Shown here: in pieces, positions 43,506-52,424 of the stretch
Numbering within the stretch: the first letter of the stretch is position 1
How the letters are laid out: the number at the start of each line of letters is the position of its first letter
NCBI RefSeq assembly: GCF_010907035.1
Contig: NZ_QUMK01000033.1
Span: 1 to 57,386, forward strand
Source of the DNA: Rhodopseudomonas sp. BR0M22
Lineage (GTDB): Bacteria > Pseudomonadota > Alphaproteobacteria > Rhizobiales > Xanthobacteraceae
DNA: 57,386 nucleotides
Direction: 5' to 3'
Made by a program: the position numbers and the translations under genes
Notes under the pieces: generated by a model
What the model saw: the letters and a program-made list of their open reading frames with translations, nothing else
What the model was told of the DNA's origin: nothing
Database searches by the model: none

Positions 43506-44633
43506 ATGGGCTCGATGTTGCGACACATCTATCGTCTCACCGGCAAGGAGCTGCGCAGTCTGTGGGCCGACCCGATCCTGCTCGGCTTCATTGTCTACGT
43601 GTTCAGCGTCGCGATCTACACGATCGCGACCGGCGCCAAGCTGGAAGTCGAGGCCGCGCGGGTCGCGGTGGTCGACGAGGATCACTCCGAGCTGTCGCGG
43701 CGGATCGCTGCTGCGATGCTGCCGCCGCTGTTCCGTGCCGCCGAGCAGATCAGCCCGTCCGAGATCGATTCGGCGATGGACAGCGGCCGCTACGTGTTCG
43801 TCGTGGAGATCCCGCCGCAATTCGAATCCGACGCGTTGTCCGGCAAGAACCCGTCTATCCAGATCAATGTCGACGCCACCGCGATGGCGATCGCCGGTAA
43901 CGGCGCGGTCGACATCCAGAACATCGTGCTGCGTGAGACGGCCGCTTACTTGCGTAAGGACTCCGGCACCAGCACCACGCCTGTGAACCTGGTGATGCAC
44001 GCCAAGTTCAATCCCAACCTGAACTCGGCCTGGTTCACCTCGGTGATGCAGGTGATCAACAACATCGCGACGCTGTCGATCATTCTCACCGGCGCCGCGC
44101 TGATTCGCGAACGTGAGCGCGGCACCATCGAGCATCTGCTGGTGATGCCGGTGAACCCGCTCGAGATCATGCTGTCGAAGATCATCGCCAACGGCGCGGT
44201 GATCGTGATGGCGGCACTGTTGTCGCTGCAGTTCATGGTCAAAGGGGTGCTGGGCGTACCGATTATCGGCTCGGTGCCGTTGTTCACTTTGGGGATGGTG
44301 CTGTTCATGTTCTCGGTGACGGCACTCGGCCTGCTGCTGGCGACGTATGCCCGCACCATGCCGCAGTTCGGCCTGCTGGCGATCCCGGTGATCGTGATCC
44401 TGTATCTGCTGTCCGGTGCCAGCACCCCGATCGAGACCATGCCGCAATGGCTGCAGTTCGTGATGCAGTTCACGCCGAACACGCAGTTCGTCTCGTTCGC
44501 GCAAGGCGTGCTGTATCGCGGCGCCGGCATCGATCTGGTGTGGCCGCAACTGCTGGCGATGCTGGCAATCGGCGGCGTAACGCTCGGCATCTGCCGCGTT
44601 CGCTTCGCCAAGACCATCTCGGCACAGGACTGA
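43506..44633 (+). CDS. ABC-2 type permease (YhhJ-like)
   Basis: 375 residues. N-terminal helix (LLGFIVYVFSVAIYTIATGA), a large extracytoplasmic loop (about 45-180), then five helices (ATLSIILTGAALI, VIVMAALLSLQFMV, LFTLGMVLFMFSVTALGLLL, GLLAIPVIVILYLLSGAS, MLAIGGVTLGICRV). It follows the RbbA-like gene by 2 bp and completes a YhiI-RbbA-YhhJ-type exporter. Confidence 0.9.
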   Translation: MGSMLRHIYRLTGKELRSLWADPILLGFIVYVFSVAIYTIATGAKLEVEAARVAVVDEDHSELSRRIAAAMLPPLFRAAEQISPSEIDSAMDSGRYVFVVEIPPQFESDALSGKNPSIQINVDATAMAIAGNGAVDIQNIVLRETAAYLRKDSGTSTTPVNLVMHAKFNPNLNSAWFTSVMQVINNIATLSIILTGAALIRERERGTIEHLLVMPVNPLEIMLSKIIANGAVIVMAALLSLQFMVKGVLGVPIIGSVPLFTLGMVLFMFSVTALGLLLATYARTMPQFGLLAIPVIVILYLLSGASTPIETMPQWLQFVMQFTPNTQFVSFAQGVLYRGAGIDLVWPQLLAMLAIGGVTLGICRVRFAKTISAQD

Positions 44634-44678
44634 ACGGGCGCCTGCGAGCAGCAGCCGTCGATCAAGCCCTATCGACGC

Positions 44679-44768
44679 GTCATGGCCGAGCTCGTTCGGG
44701 CCATTTTGCGTCTTTGATCTTGCACGGCCTTCGAGACGTGGATGCCCGCGACAAGCGCGGGCATGACG
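44679..44768. repeat. Palindromic intergenic repeat (family B)
   Basis: Left arm GTCATGGCCGAGCTCGTTCG and right arm GAGACGTGGATGCCCGCG..GCGGGCATGACG, with a short middle segment. It is the same family as 1936-2023. It lies between the convergent ABC-2 permease and PepSY genes and may act as a bidirectional terminator-like stem. Confidence 0.7.
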
Positions 44769-44786
44769 AGCGCCGCAGTGGCGCCG

Positions 44787-46076
44787 TTACTCCGCCGGGG
44801 CCAGCCGGGCGCCGGCCGATGCCTGACGGCTGCGCTTGGCCGCCAGCCGGGCGCGGCGTTTGCGCGCCCAGATCACCACGCCGGTGACCGACAGCGCCGC
44901 CACCACCAATCCCATCGCCGAGATCAGAATGCGACCGGGCAGGCCGAGGATCCGGCCGGAATGCAGCGGGAGCTGCATCTGCACGAACACGTCCGCGGCG
45001 GTTCCGGTCCAAGGCAGCCGCTCGCCGAGGAAGCGGCCGTCCTCGCTGTCGTAATAGAGCCGCGCCGGGCCGACCCCGGCGGCGCCGTGCTCGTCGCCCG
45101 GCTTGAAGAAGCCTGCCACATAGACGCCGTGCGCCGGGCCGTAGAACAGCGAGCCGAGCGGCTCGGTGAAGCCGCGCGCCTTGCCGTCGGCGGTGGCGCG
45201 TGCGGCGATGTCGGCGAAGCTCATCTTCGGCTCGATCGGATCGTCGAGGCTGCGGAACGGGCGCTGCTCGAACGGCGACGGCGTGTAGTTCGACACCGTC
45301 TTCATCAACGGCGAGAACACCTCGAAATACAGGTTCAGCGAGAACGCCGTGAAGGCGACGACGAACAGCACCGCCCAGGTCCACAGGCTGAAGGCGCGGT
45401 GGATGTCGAAATTGATCCGGTAGGCGCTGCCCGAAGCCTTGATTTTCCAGGCCGGCGCCCATCGTGCCCAGAACCCCTTGCCGAGCTCGCGCCGCACCGC
45501 CGGCGCCTGTCCGGCCCGCAGCAGCCGACGCGCCGGCAGCGTCAGATAGAAGCCGACGAAGCAATCGATCGTCCAGATGATCGCGATGATGCCGAGCAGC
45601 CGCATCCCCCAGCGGTCGCTGCCCCAGAATTCGGGGATGTGCATGGTGTAGTGCAGCTTGTAGAGAAACGACACGAAGGTCTCGCGCGTCACCGGCCACA
45701 CCGCGCCCCAATAGCGCCGGCCGAGTTCAGCGCCGTTGGCGGGGTCGACGAACACCTGATTATATTCGAGCGCGTATCGTTTGCTGGTCGCCGGGTCGAT
45801 CCGCGGCACCACGAAGAACGCCAGCGAGTGGCCCGGCTCTTCGGCCATCGGGAAGTAAACCACGCGAGCCCGCGGATCGCGCTGCTCGATCTGCTTGGCA
45901 AGCTCGATGGCCGGTATCGCCGGCCCTGTCGCGGCAGCGTGGAACAGCTTGGCGTTGATGGTCTCGTCGATCTCGTGGTCCCACGAGATCACGGCGCCGG
46001 TGACGCCTGAGAACAGCAGAAACGCCGCGGTGAGGAGCCCGGCCCAGCGGTGCAGTCGTCCGAATATCAATCTCAT
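44787..46076 (-). CDS. PepSY-associated membrane protein
   Basis: 429 residues. Four helices: LHRWAGLLTAAFLLFSGVTG near the N-terminus, WGMRLLGIIAIIWTIDCFVG, LWTWAVLFVVAFTAFSLNLY and ILISAMGLVVAALSVTGVVI, with two PepSY-like periplasmic segments. The HRW and HYTMHIPEF...H motifs could bind heme. Such proteins are often linked to iron or siderophore reduction; that role is inference. Start at ATG 46076 (MRLIFGRLHRW) rather than the longer frame. The C-terminus is basic and cytoplasmic. Confidence 0.85.
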   Translation of the reverse strand: MRLIFGRLHRWAGLLTAAFLLFSGVTGAVISWDHEIDETINAKLFHAAATGPAIPAIELAKQIEQRDPRARVVYFPMAEEPGHSLAFFVVPRIDPATSKRYALEYNQVFVDPANGAELGRRYWGAVWPVTRETFVSFLYKLHYTMHIPEFWGSDRWGMRLLGIIAIIWTIDCFVGFYLTLPARRLLRAGQAPAVRRELGKGFWARWAPAWKIKASGSAYRINFDIHRAFSLWTWAVLFVVAFTAFSLNLYFEVFSPLMKTVSNYTPSPFEQRPFRSLDDPIEPKMSFADIAARATADGKARGFTEPLGSLFYGPAHGVYVAGFFKPGDEHGAAGVGPARLYYDSEDGRFLGERLPWTGTAADVFVQMQLPLHSGRILGLPGRILISAMGLVVAALSVTGVVIWARKRRARLAAKRSRQASAGARLAPAE

Positions 46077-46250
46077 GCTGCCGCTGTACCGCGTCGCGCT
46101 CGCGATGCCAGGGGGGCAATTTTGGAATCGTTTGAAATTGCTGCCGCGCCGAAGGGAGGGTCGCGACTTATCAACCTTTTGCGCGACGCGATGCGGCAAT
46201 CCGCCTCGCGTGAGCGACCGGTGCGATGCGATCGGGCATTCCGGATTCGC

Positions 46251-46433
46251 TTAAGCCGACCAGCAATCCTGCTGCTCGCGATCCGCCTGTTCGTTGAGGC
46301 GGTCGGCGATATCGGCGGCGAGTTTCTTGGTCTTCGCCTCGGCGATCGTCTTTCCGTCCGTCGTTTTCAGCGCCGAGCGCTCGACTTCGATCGGAAAATC
46401 GTCCGGTTGCAGACTGTTGTCGTGATCCGTCAT
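46251..46433 (-). CDS. 60-residue hypothetical protein
   Basis: Starts MTDHDNSLQPDDFPIEVERS and ends REQQDCWSA. It is hydrophilic and acidic at the N-terminus, with an Ala/Lys-rich helix (TIAEAKTKKLAADIADRLNE). A strong AGGAGG site sits 8 nt before the ATG, supporting translation. No family is recognised. It stands alone between the PepSY and FMN-binding protein genes. Confidence 0.65.
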   Translation of the reverse strand: MTDHDNSLQPDDFPIEVERSALKTTDGKTIAEAKTKKLAADIADRLNEQADREQQDCWSA

Positions 46434-46543
46434 GGCGGAATCCTCCTGAGCCCTGCTAACGCGGGAACAGGCCCGGCGGTTGCCGGGATTCGACTAAATC
46501 ATCAGCATGTCCCGACCCGTCGGAACCTGAACGGCTCCGGCCA

Positions 46544-47191
46544 CTACCACATCGACGCCTTGGCGCGTTCAGGCCAGGCGCGGTCGTAGGCTTCGCCGCC
46601 GACGCGGCCTTCGGTCATCGAAGCCAGGATTTCGCCGGGCGTCGGCAGCGTGTCCTGTGCGACCTGTTTGCTCGGGTCCCACAGGCCGGAGCGGATCAGC
46701 GCACGGCCGCATTGGAAATAGATTTCCTCGACCGTCATCACGATCACGGTGCGCGGCGCCTTGCCTTCGACGTCGAAAGACATCCGCAAAGCCTCATCGG
46801 CCGTGACATAGCCGCGGCCGTTGATGCGCAGCGCGTTGGTCGAGCCGGGGATCAGCAGCATCAGCGCGATGCGCGGATCGCGCACCACGTTGCGCAAGGA
46901 ATCGATCCGGTTGTTGCCGCGGCGATCCGGGATCAGCAGCGTGGTGTCGTCATAGACACGAATGAAGCCAGGGACGTCGCCGCGCGGCGAACAGTCGAGT
47001 CCTTCGGGTCCGACGGTGGCGAGCGCTGCGAACGGCGATTTCTCGATCAGGGTGCGATAGGGCGGCGTGATCCAGTGCGCCACCTTTTCGGTGGAGGCGT
47101 CGTTCGGCACACCGTAGATCGCCTCCAGCGCCTCGACCGTGTCGAGCGCAGGGAAGGCGGGGCGGCGGTCGTCAGGGCTGCGGGCGTCCAT
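46544..47191 (-). CDS. Pyridoxamine 5'-phosphate oxidase-like FMN-binding protein
   Basis: 215 residues. A split-barrel flavin fold with ATVGPEGLDCSPRGDVPGFI, TLLIPDRRGNNRIDSLRNVV and NALRINGRGYVTADE, and a C-terminal EIYFQCGRALIRSGLWDP segment that places it in the MSMEG_1061/PNPOx-related group. Substrate unknown. Its ATG lies 20 bp inside the 3' end of phnN, so it is the last cistron of the phn operon. Confidence 0.85.
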   Translation of the reverse strand: MDARSPDDRRPAFPALDTVEALEAIYGVPNDASTEKVAHWITPPYRTLIEKSPFAALATVGPEGLDCSPRGDVPGFIRVYDDTTLLIPDRRGNNRIDSLRNVVRDPRIALMLLIPGSTNALRINGRGYVTADEALRMSFDVEGKAPRTVIVMTVEEIYFQCGRALIRSGLWDPSKQVAQDTLPTPGEILASMTEGRVGGEAYDRAWPERAKASMW

Positions 47192-47756
47192 GGCGGATAA
47201 TCTCCAACAAGTCTTGGGCGTGGGCGATCGGATCGCCGACATTGCTGATGGTGACGTCGGGATGCGCCGCAACGTTGCGCCCGACGCGGTCGGTGATGCT
47301 GCCGTCGCTGGCGCGGGCCCGCACCGCGATCCGGGCGGCCAGCACCTCGGCCGGCGCCGTGATCAGCACGACGACGACATTGGCGTAAGCGCTGCGCGCT
47401 GGGTCGATCACCATCCGCGACACGTTGGCCACCACGGTGCGTCCGGCGCGGATGTCGTCGTCGAGACCGCGCGGCAGACCGTAGGCATGGCCGTGGGCGC
47501 GCCAAGACAGCGCGAAATCCCCGGCGGCTTCGAGGCGGCTGAAGTCGTCCGGCGTGACCTGCAGATTGTCCTCGGCCGCAGAGGCTTCGCGGGTGACGGT
47601 GCGGCGCGCAAATACGATCGCCGTGTCGTCGGCACCGAGCGAGCGGGCGGCATTGATCAGCGTGTCCTTGCCGGCGCCGGAGGGGCCGACCACCAGCACC
47701 AACCGCCCCGGGCCGATCAGTTTCGTCGTCTGCTCCGCCACCGCGATATCCGTCAT
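47172..47756 (-). CDS. phnN: Ribose 1,5-bisphosphate phosphokinase
   Basis: 194 residues. P-loop VVGPSGAGKDTL, guanylate-kinase-like fold with RRTVTREASAAEDN and RAHGHAYGLPRGLD. It converts ribose 1,5-bisphosphate to PRPP, the last step of C-P lyase product recycling. It overlaps phnM by 4 bp and the FMN-binding gene by 20 bp. Confidence 0.95.
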   Translation of the reverse strand: MTDIAVAEQTTKLIGPGRLVLVVGPSGAGKDTLINAARSLGADDTAIVFARRTVTREASAAEDNLQVTPDDFSRLEAAGDFALSWRAHGHAYGLPRGLDDDIRAGRTVVANVSRMVIDPARSAYANVVVVLITAPAEVLAARIAVRARASDGSITDRVGRNVAAHPDVTISNVGDPIAHAQDLLEIIRHGRPQP

Positions 47757-48931
47757 GCCACGCGCTGTCCTTCGCGCCAGACGCTGCGCACCGCCGGCAC
47801 GTCGTGTGCGACATGGACGCGGATCAGGTCGGCGCGCTTGCCCGTGGAGACCTCGCCGCGATCGTTGAGGCCGACCGCTTCGGCCGGTGCCTTGGTGACG
47901 GTGCGGATCGCGGCGGCGAGATCGATCGCCGGCGCGCGCATCGGCAATTGCAGCGCCGCGATCAACAGGCTCGACGGGATGTAGTCCGACGACAGGATGT
48001 CGAGCAGTCCCTCGTGCGCCAGGTCGATCGCCGCGATGTTGCCGGAGTGCGAGCCGCCGCGCACCACGTTGGGGGCGCCCATCAGGATTTCGATGCCGGC
48101 CTGGTGCAGCTCGCGCGCCGCCTCCAGCGTGGTCGGGAATTCGGCGACCGCGACCCGGTCGCGGATCGCGTCGGCGACGTTCTCGGGCGTGGTGTCGTCG
48201 TGGCTCGCCAGCGGAATCTCGTAACGATGCGCCAGCTCGACGATCGCCCGCATATTGGCGTCGGCGTAGGTCTCCTTGCAGTACACCCGGCGTGCGAACA
48301 TCACGTCGAGCTCGGCATCGGTCATGCCGGCTCCCTTGCCGCGGTAGTAATCGCGCAGCTTTTCCTCGTCGCGGAACTGGCGCTGGCCCGGCGTGTGATC
48401 CATCAGCGACATCAGCCGGATGTCGGGACGGTCGATCAGCTCCTTGGCCTCGGCCACCACGTTCGGCATCGGAATTTCGCAGCGCAGATGCAGGAAGTGA
48501 TCGGCGCGCAGCAGCTGCGCGTCGCGTGCCGTCGAGATCGCGCCGGCCAGCACGATCGCCTGGCCATCGACCTCCTCGGCGCCTTCCTCGCGCCACACCC
48601 GGAGCGAGTCGAGCACCGTGGTGATGCCGCAGGTTGCGAGCTGACCGTCGTAGGACACCACGGCGGCGACCGGATTCCACTGCACCTTGGGGCGCGGCGT
48701 GTAGTGCGCTTCGAGATGATCGGTGTGCAGCTCGACCAGCCCCGGCATCACCAGATCGCCTTGCATGTCCTTGGCGCCGTTGGGCGCGGCGCCTTCGCCG
48801 ATTTCCGCAATCACCCCGTCGGCGATCGCGACCCAGCCGTGTTCGATCACCCGATCGGCCAGCACCAGCCGGGCATTGCCCAGCACCATCTCCTGCGAAT
48901 TGTTCATGGTCTCGTTCATTCCATTGGTCAA
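47753..48931 (-). CDS. phnM: Phosphonate metabolism triphosphate diphosphatase
   Basis: 392 residues. Amidohydrolase-like, with metal motif VELHTDHLEAHYTPRP, then LHLRCEI, LASHDDTTPEN and GAPNVVRGGSHSGNIAA. It removes pyrophosphate from the ribose 5-triphosphate phosphonate intermediate to give the substrate of PhnJ. The first ATG (48931) overlaps phnL; Met codons at 48919 and later are alternatives. Confidence 0.95.
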   Translation of the reverse strand: MTNGMNETMNNSQEMVLGNARLVLADRVIEHGWVAIADGVIAEIGEGAAPNGAKDMQGDLVMPGLVELHTDHLEAHYTPRPKVQWNPVAAVVSYDGQLATCGITTVLDSLRVWREEGAEEVDGQAIVLAGAISTARDAQLLRADHFLHLRCEIPMPNVVAEAKELIDRPDIRLMSLMDHTPGQRQFRDEEKLRDYYRGKGAGMTDAELDVMFARRVYCKETYADANMRAIVELAHRYEIPLASHDDTTPENVADAIRDRVAVAEFPTTLEAARELHQAGIEILMGAPNVVRGGSHSGNIAAIDLAHEGLLDILSSDYIPSSLLIAALQLPMRAPAIDLAAAIRTVTKAPAEAVGLNDRGEVSTGKRADLIRVHVAHDVPAVRSVWREGQRVA

Positions 48932-49641
48932 GCGGCGGCGGCAAACGAGGTCACGTCGACGATGCGGTCCGCGATGATCTCACGGATCTCGTCGTCGTGC
49001 ACGATGGCGATGATCGCGGCGCCCTGCGCCTTTGTCTCGGCGATCAGCTCGACCACCACGGCGCGATTCTTGGCGTCGAGCGATGCGGTCGGCTCGTCGA
49101 GCAGCAGGATCGGCGTGTGCGAGATGAAGCCGCGGGCGATGTTGACGCGCTGCTGTTCGCCGCCCGAGAACGTCGCCGGCGGCAGCGTCCACAGCCGCTC
49201 CGGAATATTGAGCCGGCGCAGCAGCACGCCAGCCTGTTCGCGCGCCGCCTCGCGGGCGGTGCCCTGCACGATCAGCGGTTCGGCCACGACGTCGAGCGCC
49301 GCGACGCGGGGGACGGCGCGCAGAAACTGGCTGACATAGCCGATGCTGCCGCGCCGCGCGGCGAGGATCTGCCGCGGCTGCGCGGTGGCGATGTCGAGCG
49401 TATCACCCTCATGGGCGATACGGATCGCGCCGGAGTCGCAGCGATAATTGCCGAAGATCATTTTCAGGATCGACGATTTGCCCGCGCCGGAGGGGCCGGA
49501 CAGCACGACGCATTCGCCGGGCTGAACCTGGAAGCTGACGCCGCGCACCACCGGCAGCGTCACGCCGCCCTGCAGATGCATGACGAAACTCTTCTGGGCG
49601 TTATCGACGACGAGAGCGGGAGTTTGGGTCATGGTCATCAC
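48928..49641 (-). CDS. phnL: C-P lyase ABC-type ATPase PhnL
   Basis: 237 residues. Walker A LSGPSGAGKSSIL, signature FSGGEQQRVNIARG, Walker B ILLLDEPTASLD. With PhnK it associates with the PhnGHIJ core. There is no membrane partner in the operon, so it is not a transporter subunit. It overlaps phnK by 4 bp. Confidence 0.95.
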   Translation of the reverse strand: MMTMTQTPALVVDNAQKSFVMHLQGGVTLPVVRGVSFQVQPGECVVLSGPSGAGKSSILKMIFGNYRCDSGAIRIAHEGDTLDIATAQPRQILAARRGSIGYVSQFLRAVPRVAALDVVAEPLIVQGTAREAAREQAGVLLRRLNIPERLWTLPPATFSGGEQQRVNIARGFISHTPILLLDEPTASLDAKNRAVVVELIAETKAQGAAIIAIVHDDEIREIIADRIVDVTSFAAAA

Positions 49642-50456
49642 GCCGGAAGGATCGAGGAGACGAGCAATTGCGTATAGGGTTCGCGTGGATCGTCGAGCAC
49701 CTGGTCGGTCAGCCCGGTCTCGATGACGCGGCCGGATTTCATCACCAGAATGCGGTGCGACAGCAGCCGCGCCACCGCCAGATCGTGGGTGACGACGATC
49801 GCGGCGAGCCCAAGTTCGGCCACCAGGCTGCGGACCAGATCAAGCAGCCGCGCCTGCACCGAGACGTCCAGTCCACCGGTCGGCTCGTCCATGAAGACGA
49901 GGCGCGGATCGGTGACGAGGTTGCGGGCGATCTGCAGCCGCTGCCGCATGCCGCCCGAATAGGTGCGCGGCGCGTCGTCGATGCGGCCGGTGTCGATTTC
50001 GACCCGCTCCAGCCAGTCGCTGGCGACGCTGCGAATCTTGCCGTAGTGGTTCCAGCCGATCGCCATCAGCCGTTCGCCGACATTGGCGCCCGCCGAGACC
50101 GCCATGCGCAGGCCCTGCGCCGGGTCCTGATGCACGAAGCCCCAATCGGTGCGCAGCAGCAGGCGCCGTTCTGCTTCGCCGAGTTCGGCGAGATCGCGCA
50201 ACACGCCGTCGCGCATCCGATACGACACGCGACCGGCGCTCGGCGTCATCTGTCCCGACAGCATCTGCAGCAGGGTCGATTTGCCGGAGCCGGATTCGCC
50301 GACGATCGCCAGCACTTCGCCGGGGAAGAGTTCGAACGACACGCCGCGGCACGCATCAATCCGGCCGTAGCGCTTCGACAGGCCGTCGGCGATCAGCAGC
50401 GGCTGATCGGAAGCGACGAAGGTGTCCAATGCGGCGGACGAAACGCGATCAAGCAT
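49638..50456 (-). CDS. phnK: C-P lyase ABC-type ATPase PhnK
   Basis: 272 residues. Walker A IVGESGSGKSTLL, signature YSGGMRQRLQIAR, Walker B LVFMDEPTGGLD, and an H-loop in VTHDLAVAR. PhnK binds the PhnJ side of the C-P lyase core. Residues 1-18 extend a little beyond E. coli PhnK. It overlaps phnJ by 8 bp. Confidence 0.95.
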   Translation of the reverse strand: MLDRVSSAALDTFVASDQPLLIADGLSKRYGRIDACRGVSFELFPGEVLAIVGESGSGKSTLLQMLSGQMTPSAGRVSYRMRDGVLRDLAELGEAERRLLLRTDWGFVHQDPAQGLRMAVSAGANVGERLMAIGWNHYGKIRSVASDWLERVEIDTGRIDDAPRTYSGGMRQRLQIARNLVTDPRLVFMDEPTGGLDVSVQARLLDLVRSLVAELGLAAIVVTHDLAVARLLSHRILVMKSGRVIETGLTDQVLDDPREPYTQLLVSSILPA

Positions 50457-51327
50457 GGGCGCTCTCCATCGGTGTGGTTTCGCTGCCGGTGTGACCCTCG
50501 GCGCGGCGGCCTTCGCAGTAATCGGTGTCGGAGCACACGAACATCCGGGTGCCGGCGTTATCGGTGACGATCTCGTCGAGATAGGAATCGTCGGCGCCGC
50601 ACAGCGCGCAGCAGCCGTCCTGGCGATAGCGCGTGAACGGATGGTCTTCGAAATCCAGCGACACCACCTGGGTGTAGGGCGGGATCGCGTAGATCCGCTT
50701 CTCGCGGCCGGCGCCGAACAGTTGCAGCGCCGGGCAGTTGTCCATCTTGGGATTGTCGAACTTCGGCGTCGGTGACGGATCCATCACGTAGCGGCCGGCG
50801 ACCTTCACCGGATAGGCATAGGCGGTGGCGATGTGGCCGAACTTGGCGATGTCCTCGTACAGCTTGACGTGCATCAGCCCGTATTCGGCGAGCGCATGCA
50901 TGCGCCGGGTCTCGGTCTCGCGCGGTTCGAGATAGCGCAGCGGCTCGGGGATCGGCACCTGATACACCAGCACCTGGCCCTCGTGCAGCGGCGTCTCGGG
51001 AATGCGGTGCCGGGTCTGGATCACGCTCGCGTCCGGCGTCGACGTGGTGGTGGCGACACCGGCGGTCTTGGCGAAGAACTTGCGGATCGAGATCGCGTTG
51101 GTGGTGTCGTCGCTGCCCTGGTCGATCACCTTGAGCGTATCGTCCGGGCCGAGGATCGACGCCGTCACCTGCACGCCGCCGGTGCCCCAGCCATACGGCA
51201 TCGGCATCTCGCGACTGGCGAACGGCACCTGATAGCCGGGGATCGCGATTGCTTTCAGGATCGCCCGGCGGATCATCCGCTTGGTCTGCTCGTCGAGATA
51301 AGCGAAATTGTAAGTCGCTTCGGTCAT
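50449..51327 (-). CDS. phnJ: C-P lyase radical SAM subunit
   Basis: 292 residues. It cleaves the carbon-phosphorus bond of ribose 5-phosphonates by radical SAM chemistry. The atypical cluster-binding region is GCCALCGADDSYLDE ... MFVCSDTDYCEG, and the upstream MPYGWGTGGVQVTASILGPD block is strongly conserved. The start at ATG 51327 overlaps phnI by 4 bp. The C-terminal tail (GRRAEGHTGSETTPMESAHA) is polar and variable. Confidence 0.96.
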   Translation of the reverse strand: MTEATYNFAYLDEQTKRMIRRAILKAIAIPGYQVPFASREMPMPYGWGTGGVQVTASILGPDDTLKVIDQGSDDTTNAISIRKFFAKTAGVATTTSTPDASVIQTRHRIPETPLHEGQVLVYQVPIPEPLRYLEPRETETRRMHALAEYGLMHVKLYEDIAKFGHIATAYAYPVKVAGRYVMDPSPTPKFDNPKMDNCPALQLFGAGREKRIYAIPPYTQVVSLDFEDHPFTRYRQDGCCALCGADDSYLDEIVTDNAGTRMFVCSDTDYCEGRRAEGHTGSETTPMESAHA

Positions 51328-52421
51328 TCCGCGGCCTCGCGCAGCTCGGGTTGGTCCTGGTTGAATTCGGCGCGCAGCTTGCGCAGCAGGCCGAGCTCGG
51401 ACTGGAAATCGACATAGTGCGGCAGCTTCAGATGCTCGACGAAGCCGGTCGCCTGGACGTTGTCCGAATGCGACAGCACGAACTCCTCGTCCTGCGCCGG
51501 CGCCTTGACGTCCTCGCCGAGTTCTTGCGCGCGCAGCGCGCGATCGACCAGCGCCATCGACATCGCCTTGCGCTCGCTCTGGCCGAAGGCGAGGCCGTAG
51601 CCTCGGGTGAAGCGCGGCGCTTCGGTCGCCGAGCCTTTGAACTGATTGACCATCTGGCACTCGGTCAGCGCCACGCTGCCGAGCGGCACCGCGAAGCCGG
51701 CGTCTTCAGCCTCGAAGAACACCTCGACGTCGCCGAACCGGATTTCGCCGGCGAACGGATGGTTGCGGCCATAGCCGCGTTGAGTCGAATAGCCGAGTGC
51801 CAGCAGAAAGCCCTCGTCGGCGCGGGCGAGGTTCTGCAGCCGCAGGTCGCGTCCGGCTGGAAAATTCAGCGGCTCGCGGGTGAGGTCGCCGACCGCGCTG
51901 TCATCCTCGGCAACCGGCGATTCTTCGATCAGCCCGTCCTGGCGCAGGATGTCGGTGACCCGCGGCGTCGGTGCGTCACTGGCTTCCGCCGTCGCCGGCT
52001 CGGCTGGATCGCCGCTTTCGGCGAGCTGCGGATCGAGCAGCCGGTGGGTGTAGTCGAAGGTCGGGCCGAGGATCTGGCCGCCCGGAATGTCCTTGAAGGT
52101 CGAAGAAATACGCCGCCGCACCGCCATTGCGCCGGTGTCGACCGGCTCGGAGGAGCCGAACCGCGGGAGCGTGGCGCGGAACGCCCGCACCAGGAAGATC
52201 GCTTCGATCAGATCGCCGCGCGCCTGCTTGATCGCCAGGGCCGCCAGCTCGCGGTCGTAGAGCGAGCCTTCGCTCATCACCCGATCGACGCCGAGCGCGA
52301 GCTGCTCGGAGATCTGGTCGAGCGTCAGCTCCGGCACGTCGCGGTTGCCGCGGCGGGCATCGGCGAGCAGCCGGTGGGCATTGTCGATGGCGCGTTCGCC
52401 GCCTTTGACTGCGACATACAT
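51324..52421 (-). CDS. phnI: C-P lyase core subunit PhnI
   Basis: 365 residues starting MYVAVKGGERAIDNAHRLLA, the family N-terminus. Other conserved parts: VDRVMSEGSLYDRELAALAI, RRISSTFKDIPGGQILGPTF, and PHYVDFQSELGLLRKLR. With PhnG, PhnH and PhnL it couples the phosphonate to ribose triphosphate from ATP, displacing adenine. It lies 3 bp after phnH. Confidence 0.96.
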   Translation of the reverse strand: MYVAVKGGERAIDNAHRLLADARRGNRDVPELTLDQISEQLALGVDRVMSEGSLYDRELAALAIKQARGDLIEAIFLVRAFRATLPRFGSSEPVDTGAMAVRRRISSTFKDIPGGQILGPTFDYTHRLLDPQLAESGDPAEPATAEASDAPTPRVTDILRQDGLIEESPVAEDDSAVGDLTREPLNFPAGRDLRLQNLARADEGFLLALGYSTQRGYGRNHPFAGEIRFGDVEVFFEAEDAGFAVPLGSVALTECQMVNQFKGSATEAPRFTRGYGLAFGQSERKAMSMALVDRALRAQELGEDVKAPAQDEEFVLSHSDNVQATGFVEHLKLPHYVDFQSELGLLRKLRAEFNQDQPELREAAE

Positions 52422-52424
52422 CGG

